Below, in pieces: positions 46,086-58,519 of a DNA stretch of 64,000 bases. Under the pieces are notes generated by a model. That model saw only the letters and a program-made list of their open reading frames with translations, had not been told where the DNA came from and did no database searches. The stretch is from Microcebus murinus (taxonomy: Eukaryota; Chordata; Mammalia; Primates; Cheirogaleidae), in contig NC_134113.1 of NCBI RefSeq assembly GCF_040939455.1, positions 17,346,501 to 17,410,500 of the forward strand. The letters are read 5' to 3'. Within the stretch, counting starts at the first letter, position 1; each line of letters opens with the position of its first letter. A program made the position numbers and the translations under genes.

Positions 46086-46433
46086 GGCCGGGCGCTGTGG
46101 CTCACGCCTGTAATCCTAGCTCTTGGGAGGCCGAGGCGGGCGGATTGCTCAAGGTCAGGAGTTCAAAACCAGCCTGAGCAAGAGCGAGACCCCGTCTCTA
46201 CTATAAATAGAAATTAATTGGCCAACTGATATATATATAAAAAATTAGCCGGGCATGGTGGCGCATGCCTGTAGTCCCAGCTACCCGGGAGGCTGAGGCA
46301 GAAGGATCACTCGAGCCCAGGAGTTTGAGGTTGCTGTGAGCTAGGCTGACGCCACGGCACTCACTCTAGCCTGGGCAACAAAGTGAGACTCTGTCTCAAA
46401 AGAAAAAAAAAAAACAAAAAACAAAAACAAAAA
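46086..46433 (+). repeat. Young strepsirrhine Alu
   Basis: Complete dimer nearly identical to the copy at 32352: same ggccgggcgctgtggctcac head, 'tcctagctcttgggagg' variant and 'ggccaactgatatatatat' linker. A-rich tail with aaaac units; flanking aaacaaaaac on both sides suggests the target duplication. Confidence 0.97.
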
Positions 46434-46479
46434 AGTAGTATAGTCATGTGCTGGTGGAATACTCTGAACTGTTTCAGGG

Positions 46480-46920
46480 AAAAGTGACAAATTCCAACTA
46501 CACCAGCTTTAAGAAAAAAAGGAGAATGTATCATCTCCCATAATGGAAATGTATAGGCAAGTGGCTCCAGGCATGGCTGGATCCAAGTGTTCAGACAACA
46601 TAATCAGGAATCTGTTTCTCTGCATTGCTCTACGTTGCTATGCTTCATCCTGGTTTCATCTTTAGGATCAAGTTCAAGTATTGACAAAAATGGCCTCCAG
46701 CAGTCCCAGACCTATAGCGGACCAGCCTAACATCCTGGAGAGAAGAAGTCTCTTTCTCGATATTTACAGCTTCGGTCTTAGGCCAAAGAGGGGTCAAGAG
46801 GTAGCACTTAGCACCACCTGAACCAAATGGACTGGGAGTGGGGCGGTGGGGGAGGTGTTCCCCAAAAGAAAATCTAGGTGCTGCTACCAGAAAAAGAAGA
46901 GAAAGGATATTGCACAGCCA
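46480..46920 (-). mobile_element. LTR remnant, reverse (MaLR/ERVL class likely)
   Basis: 'gtggctccaggcatggctgg', 'aatctgtttctctgcattgc', 'atggcctccagcagtcccag' and 'gaaaggatattgcacagcc'. Non-coding. Confidence 0.5.
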
Positions 46921-46924
46921 GCAT

Positions 46925-47595
46925 AAAACAGACCTGCTATGCCAACATTGAAAATCGGGATGTAGGCCGGGCTCGGTGGCTCACGCCTGTAACCCTAGCA
47001 CTCTGAGAGGCCGAGGCGGGCGGATCGCTTGAGGTCAGGAGTTCGAAACCAGCCTGAGCAAGAGCGAGACCCCCATCTCTACCAAAAATAGAAATAAATT
47101 AATCGACCAACTAAAAATATATATACAAAAAATTAGCCAGGCATGGTGGCGCATGCCTGTAGTCCCAGCTATTTGGGAGGCTGAGGCAGGAGGATTGCTT
47201 GAGCCCAGGAGATTGAGGTTGCTGTGAGCTCGGCTGACGCCACGGCACTCACTATAGCCTGGGCAACAAAGTGAGACTCTGTCTCAAAAAAAAAAAAAAA
47301 AAAATATTGGGATGTAGAATGATATTTATTAACCTGGGGAAAAATTCATAGAGTCTTGCTAAGTGAAAAAAGTAGGCTGCAAAACATTACTGTGAAATGA
47401 GACCATTCAGAGGTATGAAAATATTATAGTGTTGGTGTCCCTAGAATTAAATCGTAAAAAGTGTCCCAATGGGCCCTGGTAAGATTGTAAGGTTATTTTT
47501 TCTTCTTTATATATATATATTTTTTACAATTTTCAACTTTCATATTGAACATCGCTTGCATTTATTATTATTTAAAACGTGTTTTAAAATTAAGG
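46925..47595 (+). repeat. L1M 3' region split by an Alu
   Basis: After the Alu it continues 'atgatatttattaacctggg', 'aagtgaaaaaagtaggctgc' and 'atgagaccattcagaggtat', an old L1 3' UTR order. A TA-repeat lies at 47508-47522. Confidence 0.65.
46965..47304 (+). repeat. Strepsirrhine Alu inside L1M
   Basis: Complete dimer starting ggccgggctcggtggctcac, with linker 'taatcgaccaactaaaaata' and 'gctgacgccacggcact'. Target duplication approximately gggatgta (46957-46964 and 47309-47316). Confidence 0.95.
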
Positions 47596-47599
47596 TATG

Positions 47600-48040
47600 T
47601 GTGATGATTAATTCTATGTGTCCACCTGGCTGGTCCGGGGTACACAAATATTTGGTCAATCATTTTGCTGGATGTTTCTGTGAGGGTGTTTTCTGGGGTG
47701 AGATTAATGAACGTCTAAATCAGTGGACTTTGAGGAAAGCAGATTGGTGTCCATAATGTGAGTGGGCCTCATCCCATCAGCTGAAGGCCCAAATAAAACA
47801 GAGACTGGCGTCCCCCAGGCAAGAAGGCCTGCCAGCAGGCTGCTCTTGGACTTCCAACTGCAAGTCTTCACTGAGTCTCCAGCCTTCTGGTCCACCCCGT
47901 CAGATTTTTGGACTCATTGAGCTTCCACAATTGTGTGAGCCAATTTCCTAAAATTTCTCTCTCTCTCTGTTTCTTTCTTTCTATACACACACACTTCCTG
48001 TCTGTTCTATTTCTTTGGGGAACCCTCACTAACACAGTAC
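47600..48040 (+). mobile_element. LTR/MER-type interspersed repeat
   Basis: 'tgatgattaattctatgtgt', 'ccacctggctggtccggggt', 'tttctgtgagggtgttttct', 'tgtgtgagccaatttcctaa' and 'ggggaaccctcactaacaca' are ordered landmarks of a common mammalian repeat; family name not certain. A TCTC/CACA microsatellite lies within it. Confidence 0.7.
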
Positions 48041-48044
48041 GGTT

Positions 48045-49387
<1,343 letters not shown>

Positions 49388-49439
49388 TAATACAAGTAAT
49401 TTAAAATAAACAAGAAAATTAATTTAGAATAAAATAATA

Positions 49440-49760
49440 TCCATGTCAATCATTCCACCAGTGTTTCTGAGCACCTCCCACTAGACAAGGGTGTAGGTGC
49501 TGAGCCGTGAACAAAACCGGCAGGAAGAGGGACGTGGCACATTGAGAGTGTGGGCTAATAAGATCGGCAAGACCTTCGTGGAGTCCTAATGAGACAATCG
49601 GCGCCTGCATCCCCTGTGTTAATGAATCCGATACATATTTACTGAGCGATGACTGGGGCCAAGCACTGCTCTAAGGGATGGGAAGTCAGGAGTGAACAAA
49701 TCCTTTCCCCGTGGAGTTGGCATTCCAGGCAGGGGCAAGAGTTTGAATGTACGAGGAATG
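49440..49760 (-). repeat. Old MIR/L2-related fragments
   Basis: 'tttctgagcacctcccacta' and 'atatttactgagcgatgact' each resemble the recurrent 'ttattgagcacctactatgt' motif of ancient LINE/SINE repeats. Weak. Confidence 0.4.
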
Positions 49761-49937
49761 AGATCAGGAGCCGATCTCTACGAGGAAACAACACGAGAAT
49801 AAAAGTGAGGATATCACATCCCACAAAAAGTGGAGGGACGGAGAGTTGTGGGCCACTCCCAGGTCTCAAGACCTGACGAAATCTAGAGCAAGGATGTTTC
49901 CCTGGAGCATGGCCAGAAACATATCTGTGTCACAGAA

Positions 49938-50378
49938 TGGTGGTCTCCAGCCCTCGGGGACGTGGGCCTGTGCGGTCCGTGGCCTGCTGGGGGCTGGGCT
50001 GCGTGGCAGGGGGCGGGCAACGGGCGAGGCTTCGTGTGTGTTTGCGCTGCTCCCTGTCACCCGCATCACCTCGTGGGCTCCGCCTTCTGCAGACCATCGG
50101 TGGCACTGGATTCTTGCAGGAGCAGGAACCTTACCGTGGAGGGTGCATGAGATCTAGTTGTGTCCTTGTGAGAGTCTTGCCTGACGATCTGGGGAGGAGC
50201 GGGGGTCGCGGTGCTGCCGCTGGGGAGCACCTGCCGATATAGATTGTCACTGGCAGAGAGGTTTGACTGCACAATGAAAGTGGTGCGCTTGGGTCATCCT
50301 GGGACCTCCCCACCCCTGTGTGGAAGGATTGTCTTCCATGAAGCCGGTCCCTGGTGCCAAAAAGGTTGGGGACCACCA
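49938..50378 (+). mobile_element. hAT-type non-autonomous DNA transposon, both ends present
   Basis: Terminal inverted repeats: TGGTGGTCTCCAGCC at the left, and the right end reads TGGTGGTCCCCAACC on the opposite strand. Flanked by an imperfect 8-bp duplication tcacagaa/tcttagaa (6 of 8), the hAT length. Internal 'gattgtcttccatgaagccg' and 'gtccctggtgccaaaaaggt' match a common mammalian MER element. No transposase. Confidence 0.85.
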
Positions 50379-50439
50379 TCTTAGAAGATATCCCCAGGCT
50401 TCCCAGATTTTAGGACCGTCAGAAACAAAGAAACTAAAA

Positions 50440-50830
50440 GCAACCCCTAGACCTCCTCCAACCTCCCACTTTTATCTGTTTGATGCTTGTTTTACTCTCT
50501 CCCTAGAATATTCTTTGTCCAGCCATCCTCATGGACTCGCTTCTTCACTGCATTGGAATTTGTGCTCGTGATACCCCCTCAGAGAGGCCATTCCTGTCCA
50601 CTGCATGAAAAGAGCTCCCACCCTCACCCTCTCACAAGCTGCCCTCCTGCTCCAGTTGTCACTTGCCACTGCTCAACATTGTGGCACATACTTACTAGTT
50701 CCCTTGTTTGTTTGTTGTCTCTCCTACTCAATCTAAACCCCATCGGGGCAAGGGCTGTCTATCGCTTCAGCACCCGGGACAGTGCCTGGCACATAGTAGG
50801 CCCTCAATAAATGTGCTAAGATAGAATTCC
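50440..50830 (+). repeat. L2 LINE 3' end
   Basis: 'tctaaaccccatcggggcaa', 'gacagtgcctggcacatagt' and 'aggccctcaataaatgtgct'. Confidence 0.85.
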
Positions 50831-50839
50831 TATCCAGTG

Positions 50840-51300
50840 ATGTGTTGGAACCAGCCCACAACCAGCTTACAGCAGTCAATTGCACGCATCTGGCCCCAAA
50901 TATGTATTTCATGGTGTAGTGCTGGCATCTTATAATCAGCCGTGATGGGAGTATTTACACCACAGGAATTGTCCAATGCTATGCGTCAGGGCTTTTTCCC
51001 CCCTGGAAAGCTGGTTGTTAAACATCTATCAGTACATCACTGGACACAAATGAACATGTGCTATTGGACGATGTCTGCTCTGTTAAGAGAGGTGGTTCCC
51101 AAACAACTCAGAAGACAACTAACTCATTTGAGGTGCATAGACAAACTGTTTCAACCCCGAGTTGCTGTTTCTGCTGTAGGCCTCACAAATGGGTGGAATG
51201 TCAGAAAGCTCAGACACCTGATATCTATTCTCTACACACTGTTACTGATATTAATGCGCAAATGCATTCTTCATGACACTGGCGCCATCTCATCTAAGGG
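50840..51300. other. Non-coding DNA, possibly an old unidentified repeat
   Basis: 'gaaagctggttgttaaacat' looks repeat-like but I cannot name the family. No exon. Confidence 0.35.
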
Positions 51301-51860
51301 GTTACAATTTTTTTCCCCTAGTAATTAAAAAATGGCGATCGCTAGTCATTAAAATAGCTGTGATAATTACCGCATCTTTCTCTTCAGAGAAAACAGCAAT
51401 ACTGTATGTAGTTGTTTTTGATAAATATAGAAAATAAGTACTTATTGCTGGAGCTGTTTATTATGAATCTCAATTCCCAGCCTCACTTCTGCAAACACCA
51501 TTCGCTGTTTGAAATAATCCTTTGAAAGGGCAAGCAGACCTCTTCTCACTACCGGCTCAGGGCACCCCATGGGCGGAGAGGCGGCAGGCACACGGGTGAG
51601 CCTGGCTGCTTGGTCATCTCCATGCTGATCGTGAAAACAAGTTTGAAAAGATGATCATATCCAACATGGAAAAAGCCAAAAAAACAGCAAGAAAAAGCCA
51701 GCGTGTCTGTCCGCGTCCAGCTCAGGGCAGCTGTAGGTCGGGAGATCTAATTAAGAGGCGTGCAGCGGCCGAGGGGACTTGGTGTCCACCCAGACACCGT
51801 GCGGCTTTCATGTCTAACCTTGATTGAACCACACTTCTCAGAAAGAAGCCCTAATGGAAA
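51300..51860. promoter_or_regulatory. Repeat-free block; candidate distal enhancer
   Basis: Shows homeodomain-like TAATTA sites (51321, 51374 and 51749 areas), an isolated GCGATCGC palindrome with two CpGs (51335-51342) in AT-rich DNA, and no recognised repeat. Enhancer status is inference. Confidence 0.35.
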
Positions 51861-51864
51861 ATAA

Positions 51865-52925
51865 ATTCCACTGATTTCAAATGGAGCCATTAACATCTCC
51901 CTTCTCTGGTCCTGAAACATTTATTTGCTTTAAAATACACACCCTCGTCTCAGTCCTATTAGGAATAGGAGCCAGCTTTTGCGTCGGAGGAGATTTCTCT
52001 CTGCCCACACCCTCCCTCGCCCCCACGCCGCCCTCCTCCTTCAGGTGGGGCCGAGCTGCATGGGAGAAGGCTCCCCGCTTGTCGCACCACCTTGGGGTGC
52101 TAAGTCCTGCCCAAGCCCACACCCTGCTCCCTCCAGGAGCCGCCTCTGTGATCTGAACAAATCCTCCTCTCAGTGACTGGAGGAAGATTCTTGATGCAAT
52201 ACCAGAGATTGTGACCAAACACTGGCTCTGTCATTTGGGCAAGTCTCATCCATTTTCTTCACCTATTTAGGCAGGTGGGTTGGACTAGCACTTCCCAGTG
52301 GGGGCTCCTGTCCCCACGGGGTGTCTTGGAGATCTGCGAGAGCATCCTCGATGACCACAATGACTTGGGACACTACTGGCTTTGTGAGTAGTGACAGGGA
52401 CACCGGATGTCTTGCAACGCCCATGTCAGTCCTGCATCACGAAGAATTGTCGCATGTCCACGTGCCTTTCAAAGGCCCCCACTGCACATTCCTGTGGCTG
52501 TACAACCTTTTGAAGTCACTTTGCTTTTCAGACTTTCTTCTCCTCTTCTTTAGCTGAGGAACATTGTTCCCGAGACTCAGGCCAATTTGGACAGTGTAGG
52601 AGCCTATGAGAGGGACACAAATAAATATGTGTGTTCACCACAAATATTTCTTGAGCATCAGCTACGTGCCAGTCCTGGGCTGGGTGCTGGGGATGCAGCA
52701 GTAAGACAGACAGCTCACAGTCCAACGCTTCATCGAATCTGCAGTTCTAGAAAGAACTCTATGCCCCCACTAGATAGGCAACACTCAACCTCCACGTATG
52801 GGGCCACCAGTGGGGGCTGGGCCTTGAGCTACTACTAGAGCCTCAGAGAGGAAGGACCACGGGCAAGTGAACAGTGGACCAGACGCGGTGCAGTAAGTCC
52901 TGCACTGCAGGTTTGCACGCTGCAA
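51865..52925. other. Mostly single-copy non-coding DNA
   Basis: A weak MIR/L2-like motif 'tttcttgagcatcagctacg' lies near 52649. Nothing else recognised. Confidence 0.35.
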
Positions 52926-52929
52926 GATA

Positions 52930-53045
52930 AAGACCACTGTTTACCCTACACGTACTACGTGCCACACCCAGGAGATGCACTTTACATGCATGTGACGTCA
53001 CGGCAGCCTCACAGCGACCTCACTGTGAGGTCAGCCAGCGTGTGC
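52930..53045 (-). repeat. MIR fragment carrying a CRE-like palindrome
   Basis: 'cacgtactacgtgccacacc' and 'agcctcacagcgacctcact' fit a reverse MIR. It contains TGACGTCA (52993-53000) and a perfect 8+1+8 palindrome gacctcactgtgaggtc (53016-53032). Confidence 0.55.
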
Positions 53046-53214
53046 ACCACCATTACAATTAGTGCCATTGTCACGTAGCACCTTTGCTGGTATTTACATG
53101 ACATTTTTCTTTAACCAGCTCAGATAATTAAACCAATCCTTATCCTAAAGAATAATAACTCTGAAATCATAAGACTGAAGAGGCAGATTTATGTGTATAT
53201 GTGTGTATTTGACA

Positions 53215-53567
53215 CCTTGTTGTGGTCCAAATGTGCACCCCCCAAATACATACATTGAAATCCTAACCCCCAATATGATGATATCAGGAGGTGGGGCCTT
53301 TGGGAGGTGATGAGGTCATGAGGGTGGAGCCCTCACGAATAGGTTAGTATCCTTACATTTAAAAGAGACCCGGATAGCTCTCTAGCTCTTTCTGTCATGG
53401 GAGAAAATAGCAAGAAGGCAGCAGTCTGCAACCTGAAACAGGGCCCTCACCGAAACCTAGCCACGCTGGCAGTCCGATCTCAGACTTCCAGAACTGTGAG
53501 AAATAAACATTGTTTAAGCCACCCAGCCTACGGTACTTTGTTATAGCAGCCCAAACTGACAAAGCGT
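53215..53567 (+). mobile_element. MLT1-like solo LTR, forward
   Basis: 'tgaaatcctaacccccaata', 'ggaggtggggcctttgggag', 'gaggtcatgagggtggagcc', 'tccagaactgtgagaaataa' and 'gttatagcagcccaaactga' in order. Near complete, no internal genes. Confidence 0.92.
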
Positions 53568-53689
53568 ACCTACAAAGCAAGTGTGTAACAAATCAAAATT
53601 CAAAACTGTTAGGGTGCACATAAATCATCCTGAGTACCAGACATGCGCAAATACTGGGTAAAGGAGGCAGGGTAGGGAATGCCAGCTGC

Positions 53690-54015
53690 TATAAAAACAA
53701 CAGGCTCAAGGTTTATTTTTGGCTCATGTCACGTCCAGTGTGGGTGATCAGGCCGTGGGGGGGTCCTCCACCAAGCCACTCGGGGACCCAGGCTCCTTCC
53801 ATCGAAAGACTCATCATCCCTAGAGCCCTAGAGGCCCCCCGGATTCTCTGCATCCGGCTGACGGGGGAGGGAAGAGAGGCCACCACATTCCATCAGTCGG
53901 AATCCATCCCTACGACCCCACCTAACAACGGGGGACATGGGCGTAGGTGGTTTGTCCACGGGTCCCCAAGGAAAGGAAAACAAGGTTTGGTGGAGATCTA
54001 GCATTGTCTCTGCCC
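53690..54015 (-). mobile_element. MaLR/ERVL-type LTR, reverse
   Basis: 'caaggtttatttttggctca', 'gggacccaggctccttccat', 'cattccatcagtcggaatcc' and 'gtttggtggagatctagcat'. Confidence 0.6.
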
Positions 54016-54054
54016 CACCCAGAGAAGGATTCCTACTTAGGAAACACTAAAGCA

Positions 54055-54165
54055 AGAATTTCCATTTTACAAATGAGGAAATGGAAGTTTAAGAAAGTGA
54101 AGTGCCCTGCCCCAGGTGACACAGGTATTGAGAAGCAAGGCTTGGATCCAGGCCCAAGTCAAAGC
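54055..54165 (-). repeat. MIR SINE
   Basis: 'ccattttacaaatgaggaaa' and 'aggtgacacaggtattga'. Confidence 0.8.
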
Positions 54166-54439
54166 CTGTGTTGAAACCTCCCCGTGTGCAACTCAAGGAT
54201 TCCCACAGCTCTGCCTCTTGGCAAGAACTCGCTCCTCGTCTCCAAATCTGCACCTCAAATCCTCAACATATGTCCTCGCCCGGTGACCTTCTGGCACTTC
54301 TAACTCAGCATGTCCTGAACCGAGGTCATCATTTCTCCCCACCTCCCCAGCCCCATCACCTCCTCTCTCTGAATGTCCTGTTATAGACAGTGAGCCCACT
54401 GACCAAGCCAGAAAACTGGAACTGCTTCTAGAATTTTCC

Positions 54440-54900
54440 TGTCTCACTTGGAATGCTTTCAGTGGCAACTAATAGAAAACCCAACTCAAAATGGCTTCTA
54501 CTGTTAGAAAATGTCCCCCCTCCTATAACAAGTCTCCAAATGTGGTGGTTCCAGGATTGGTAAATGTGGTGGTTCAACCATAGCATCGAGAACCCAGGCT
54601 TGCCTGTCTTTCCACTTGGCCACCCCCAGCCTGTGGGCTCCATCTCAGCCCAACAGGGCTGCCCTGGTCCCAGGCAGTGCACATAGACAGCAGCATTCGG
54701 AGGCAGAAAAGGAAAGTTCCTACACAATACTCTTTTGCAAAACCAGTTGTCGGCAAGGACTGTCCATGGGATTATCAGAATGGCTGAGATTGATAAGATC
54801 CAACTTCCAGGGCCATGTCGAGACCTGGCTGTTCTTGTCACACTGGCCACCTGATGCCAGACCCAAAATAATCCTCCCTTGTCAAGAACGATGAGGGAGG
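54440..54900 (-). mobile_element. LTR remnant, reverse (MaLR class likely)
   Basis: 'gtggcaactaatagaaaacc' then 'caactcaaaatggcttctac' match the reverse start of MLT1-class LTRs; 'gagaacccaggcttgcctgt' follows. The 191-codon minus-strand frame through here is not a gene. Confidence 0.5.
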
Positions 54901-54904
54901 AAGT

Positions 54905-55585
54905 ACAGCATACTGTTTCTGACACTCCCCTCTTCCTCACTCCTACTTCCAACAAATCAGCTAGGCCTGCTGATCTCACCTCCTTCATTTTACCTGGCTC
55001 CATGCCTCACCTCTGACCTTCATTTAGGCTATCATAATTCCAAACCTCTGGAAGCTGGGCGAACTTCTAACCGTCAATGACTTCATTAACACAAGTCCTT
55101 CTTAGATCAAAATTAAACATTCCTTATCTTAAATGGTTTGTATCGTCAATTCACTCCAGCAAATATTTTTCTTACAGATATATGAAGATAAATTTTCCCC
55201 TGGCTTTTATGTAAACTATAAAGAAAACACAAAGAAATTCTAAAAGCGAGACATCAGAATTAATGGGTTGGTATTTGTATTTGATGGTCTCAGTTTCTAG
55301 AAATAATTATGGCTTGAATTATTATGGAATATGATTTTTAAAGATGCTTTAAATAATTTTGTTTTAAAATGGTTCAGGGGAAATCATTTAGATCATATAT
55401 AGAGCTCTAACTACCATTTGAAAAATTAATGAGAAGTATCATCTCAAAAACAGAAGTATGTGTTATACATACTTAAAACAAAATTTGCAATCCTTCCACC
55501 AAAAGCAAACTTCTACCTACACTTATCTTAGGATATCCTAAATGGTTATTTTATTCTTTCAGTTGCCCAGACCAGAAGCCTTGTA
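54905..55585. other. AT-rich non-coding DNA
   Basis: No repeat or exon recognised. Confidence 0.4.
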
Positions 55586-55587
55586 TA

Positions 55588-56128
55588 TTAGTTATACACT
55601 GCTACGTAACAAATTATCCCAAAACATAACAGCTTAAAACACACATGCATTGGCTCACAGTTTCTTGGGTGAAGAATCTGGACACGGCTCAGCTGGCTCC
55701 TCTGCATTAGGGCTTTCTCAGGTTGCAATCACACTGTTGGCTGGGGCTGCGATCTCATCTTAAGGCGCACCTGGAAAGGACCCGCTCCAAGTTGGTGTGG
55801 TTATCACCAAGATTCGGTTCTTCATGACCTGTTGGACTGAGGGCCTCAGTTCTTCCCTGGCTGTTGGCCAGGGGCTGCCCTCACTCAGTTCCTTGCCATG
55901 TGGCCCCCTCAACAAGGCAGCTTGCTTCACTGAAGCAGGCAAGCCAAGAAAGCAACAGAGAACATCTACTAGCAAGAAAGAAGTCACGATCTTCTGTAAT
56001 CCAATCACAGAAGTGAGCACCCATCAACTTTGCCACAACCTACTCATTAGAGACGAGTCACTAGGTCCATCCCAGACCCAAGAGGAAAGCAATTACACAG
56101 GGGGAGTGAAGGAGGTGGGGTCACTGTG
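55588..56128 (-). mobile_element. MaLR/ERVL-type LTR, reverse, near complete
   Basis: 'cactgctacgtaacaaatta', 'tttcttgggtgaagaatctg', 'gttggactgagggcctcagt', 'gttccttgccatgtggcccc', 'gacgagtcactaggtccatc' and 'ggaggtggggtcactgtgaa' in order. No internal genes. Confidence 0.75.
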
Positions 56129-56289
56129 AAGCGTGTCATAAACTGCCTTCCACACCTTGGAGTCTTCCTCAATTTTTCTCCTTCTCCCACATCCTGTGTT
56201 CAATCCTTCAGGCAGCCTGACAGGCTGTCCCTTCAAAACCACGAATCTAGTACTCTCAGTTGTTTGCTCACATGTCACCCGTTCAGTAG

Positions 56290-56533
56290 CATGTGACCAT
56301 CCTACTTAAAATCACAACTTGCCCATTAACTCACATATTCCCATTTCTCTTCTCTTATTTTTCTTTATAGCATGGATCACCATCAGACATTCTAGATATT
56401 TTAATCATCTTTTAAATGACCTGTCTCCCCACCTTAGTATGTAAGCTCCATGAAGGTGGCAATTTTTACCTGTTTTGTTTGCTGCTATATTCCCCATGCG
56501 TGGAGCTATGCAAAAAAAAAAAAAAAAAAAAAA
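56290..56533 (+). repeat. L2 3' fragment ending in A22
   Basis: 'tatgtaagctccatgaaggt' and 'tgctgctatattccccatgc', then a run of 22 A (56512-56533). Confidence 0.65.
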
Positions 56534-56539
56534 TTGTTA

Positions 56540-57595
56540 AAGGAATGAACATTAAATACATGGAAATGCGTTCTCTTCTTTTGAAAGCCCAATACAATAG
56601 GGAAAAGCTTATTCTAAGAGTATCAAAGATTCCATGACTTACACAAACCTAAATATAGACTCTGCTGGTTTCACTGGGCTCCCAAATTGAGCCCATCACA
56701 GCTCTAACCACTCATTCCTAACTCCTACTACACCCACACTAGATGAGATTGGGCAAAAGAAAAGGCTCCATTTCAGCCTGAAAATTCTAGGGTGGTCTCC
56801 AATTTAGCCTTGAAAACCACACTCCATCAGCCTCCTGGGCTAGAACTACAGGGAACGTTCTGCCAAGGAAGCCCTCAACTCCAAAGACGCTGCCCACCGA
56901 TGGGCAGACCAGGGGGTGGGTGGCCAGCAATGGAAGGCAGCCCAGGACAGAACGAACCTGGCGTATTTTTCTGCTTAATGACCAATGGTCAAGAGGCTCA
57001 AGGGACTCTTTGTAAAAGGGAGCTCCTCAAACTTTTCCACACCAGTATCACTTGGGGCAGACAAAAATGATCACTCAATCCTGGGGGCTTGGAGAATCTA
57101 GTCTGAAGCTGACCAGGGAGCCAGAAATGTATCCGCTAGTCTTAATTTTCACTTCAAAATCCACCTAGATTTTACATGTTCCTCAGTAATATAGCTGCAT
57201 TGGGTTTCATGCAAAATAGAGCTCTAAATTACTTATACATTTTTCTAAAAATTTCTACCTTTTTTTTTTTCAATCAATGAGTGCAATGCTAAAGAAACAT
57301 CAGCAACTTTGGGCTGAATAGAAGCAAGTGCAGGCTACATAGCAGAGTCAGGGCAATATCTTTCCATAGTGTTTTGAGGACTCAGATGCTCATAAATATT
57401 AGGGTGCAGAAGGCAGATGGCAGGTGGCAGACAACAGGAAAGTCACAGAGGAGAAAGTGCTGTCAGGGAGGAAGTTCTATCCACCTCTTTGAGGCTTCTA
57501 TCCATGGACATTCCATAGGCATCTGCTTACTTAGATAGCAAGAAGCTGGTATCAGATGGTGGGATTTAACAGTCTCTGATTTGTGTGTGTGTGTA
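56540..57595. other. Single-copy non-coding DNA
   Basis: A weak MER5/MER20-like stretch may lie near 57030-57120 ('cacaccagtatcacttgggg'). A (TG)n run is at 57582-57602. No exon. Confidence 0.35.
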
Positions 57596-57599
57596 TGTG

Positions 57600-58360
57600 T
57601 GTTTGTGCGTCTTCCACGAACAAAGATGACGTTCGTTTGTTCTTATTTTATCACCAAGGCTGTAACTTTTGTCACCTGTAAATAAACTAACCCTCCAAAG
57701 ACTCAGTCTCCATAATCAACTCCAGCCACTGACACCTCAATTTTCATTGTCACCATATTAGTCTTGTCATGTACAGTAAAAAGCAATAAAATAAAATCCT
57801 CACTAATTCAGCCCTTTAAAAAATATCTTATAAATAAAGCAACTTTGGGAGCTAGGTTTTCCCGTTAGGTCAGACACTGAATCCACGATTTTACCCTTTC
57901 TGCTAACATCTACTTAATACTTGGCAAAGAATAACAAAACTCCACCTTGAATTCAGTCCCTGACAACAGAGTTTGCCTCTTGCCTTGACAAAGGCCCCAG
58001 ACGTCTGTGTAGAAGTCAGCATGTCACTCCCCATTTCAACGTAAGTTATGGGAAAAGATGAGCATCCAAACCTTTCGTTTCTACTCTTCTCAACGCACCA
58101 TCAAACACAATGAGAAACCATGAGAGACGCTCTGGCGAGAGTCGCCCCAATAAACGAGGCAGCACCTTCTGAGCTTGCGGGATGAAAAATAGCCTTGACG
58201 TAGGCGGCCCCTCCTGCCATTTTACCAGCCACACAATTGGCCTCATCTTTACAACATATTTGCACGTTTGTTTTTTTTTTTCTAATCGATACTATGCTTG
58301 CTAAAATACAAATCTGGTTGACAATTCTTGCAAAGTAACGTGCCGTCAGGTGAGATCTTG
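57600..58360. promoter_or_regulatory. Repeat-free block; candidate distal enhancer
   Basis: No repeat family is recognised over about 750 bases. CpGs persist in AT-rich context (gagacgctctggcgagagtc near 58123), including a GGCGA-GAG-TCGCC inverted repeat at 58134-58146. Enhancer function is inference. Confidence 0.33.
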
Positions 58361-58364
58361 TAGT

Positions 58365-58515
58365 GTAGGGACCCTGGGGCTAGCTGCCTGCACTGGGATC
58401 CCACCTGGCTCTGCCAGTCTCTGGCTGTGTGGCCATATCTCCTGAATGCCTCAGTTTCCTTACCTGTAAAATGGGGCTAACCATAACGAGGATTTGAGCG
58501 GGTGGGCATATATGG
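58365..58515 (+). repeat. MIR SINE
   Basis: 'ggctctgccagtctctggct', 'cctcagtttccttacctgta' and 'aaatggggctaaccataacg'. Confidence 0.92.
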
Positions 58516-58519
58516 AGCA

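Noticed and set aside
54428..55003. 191-codon minus-strand frame
   Set aside because: Most of it lies in an LTR-like remnant (54440-54900); hydrophobic stretches appear to be chance translation.
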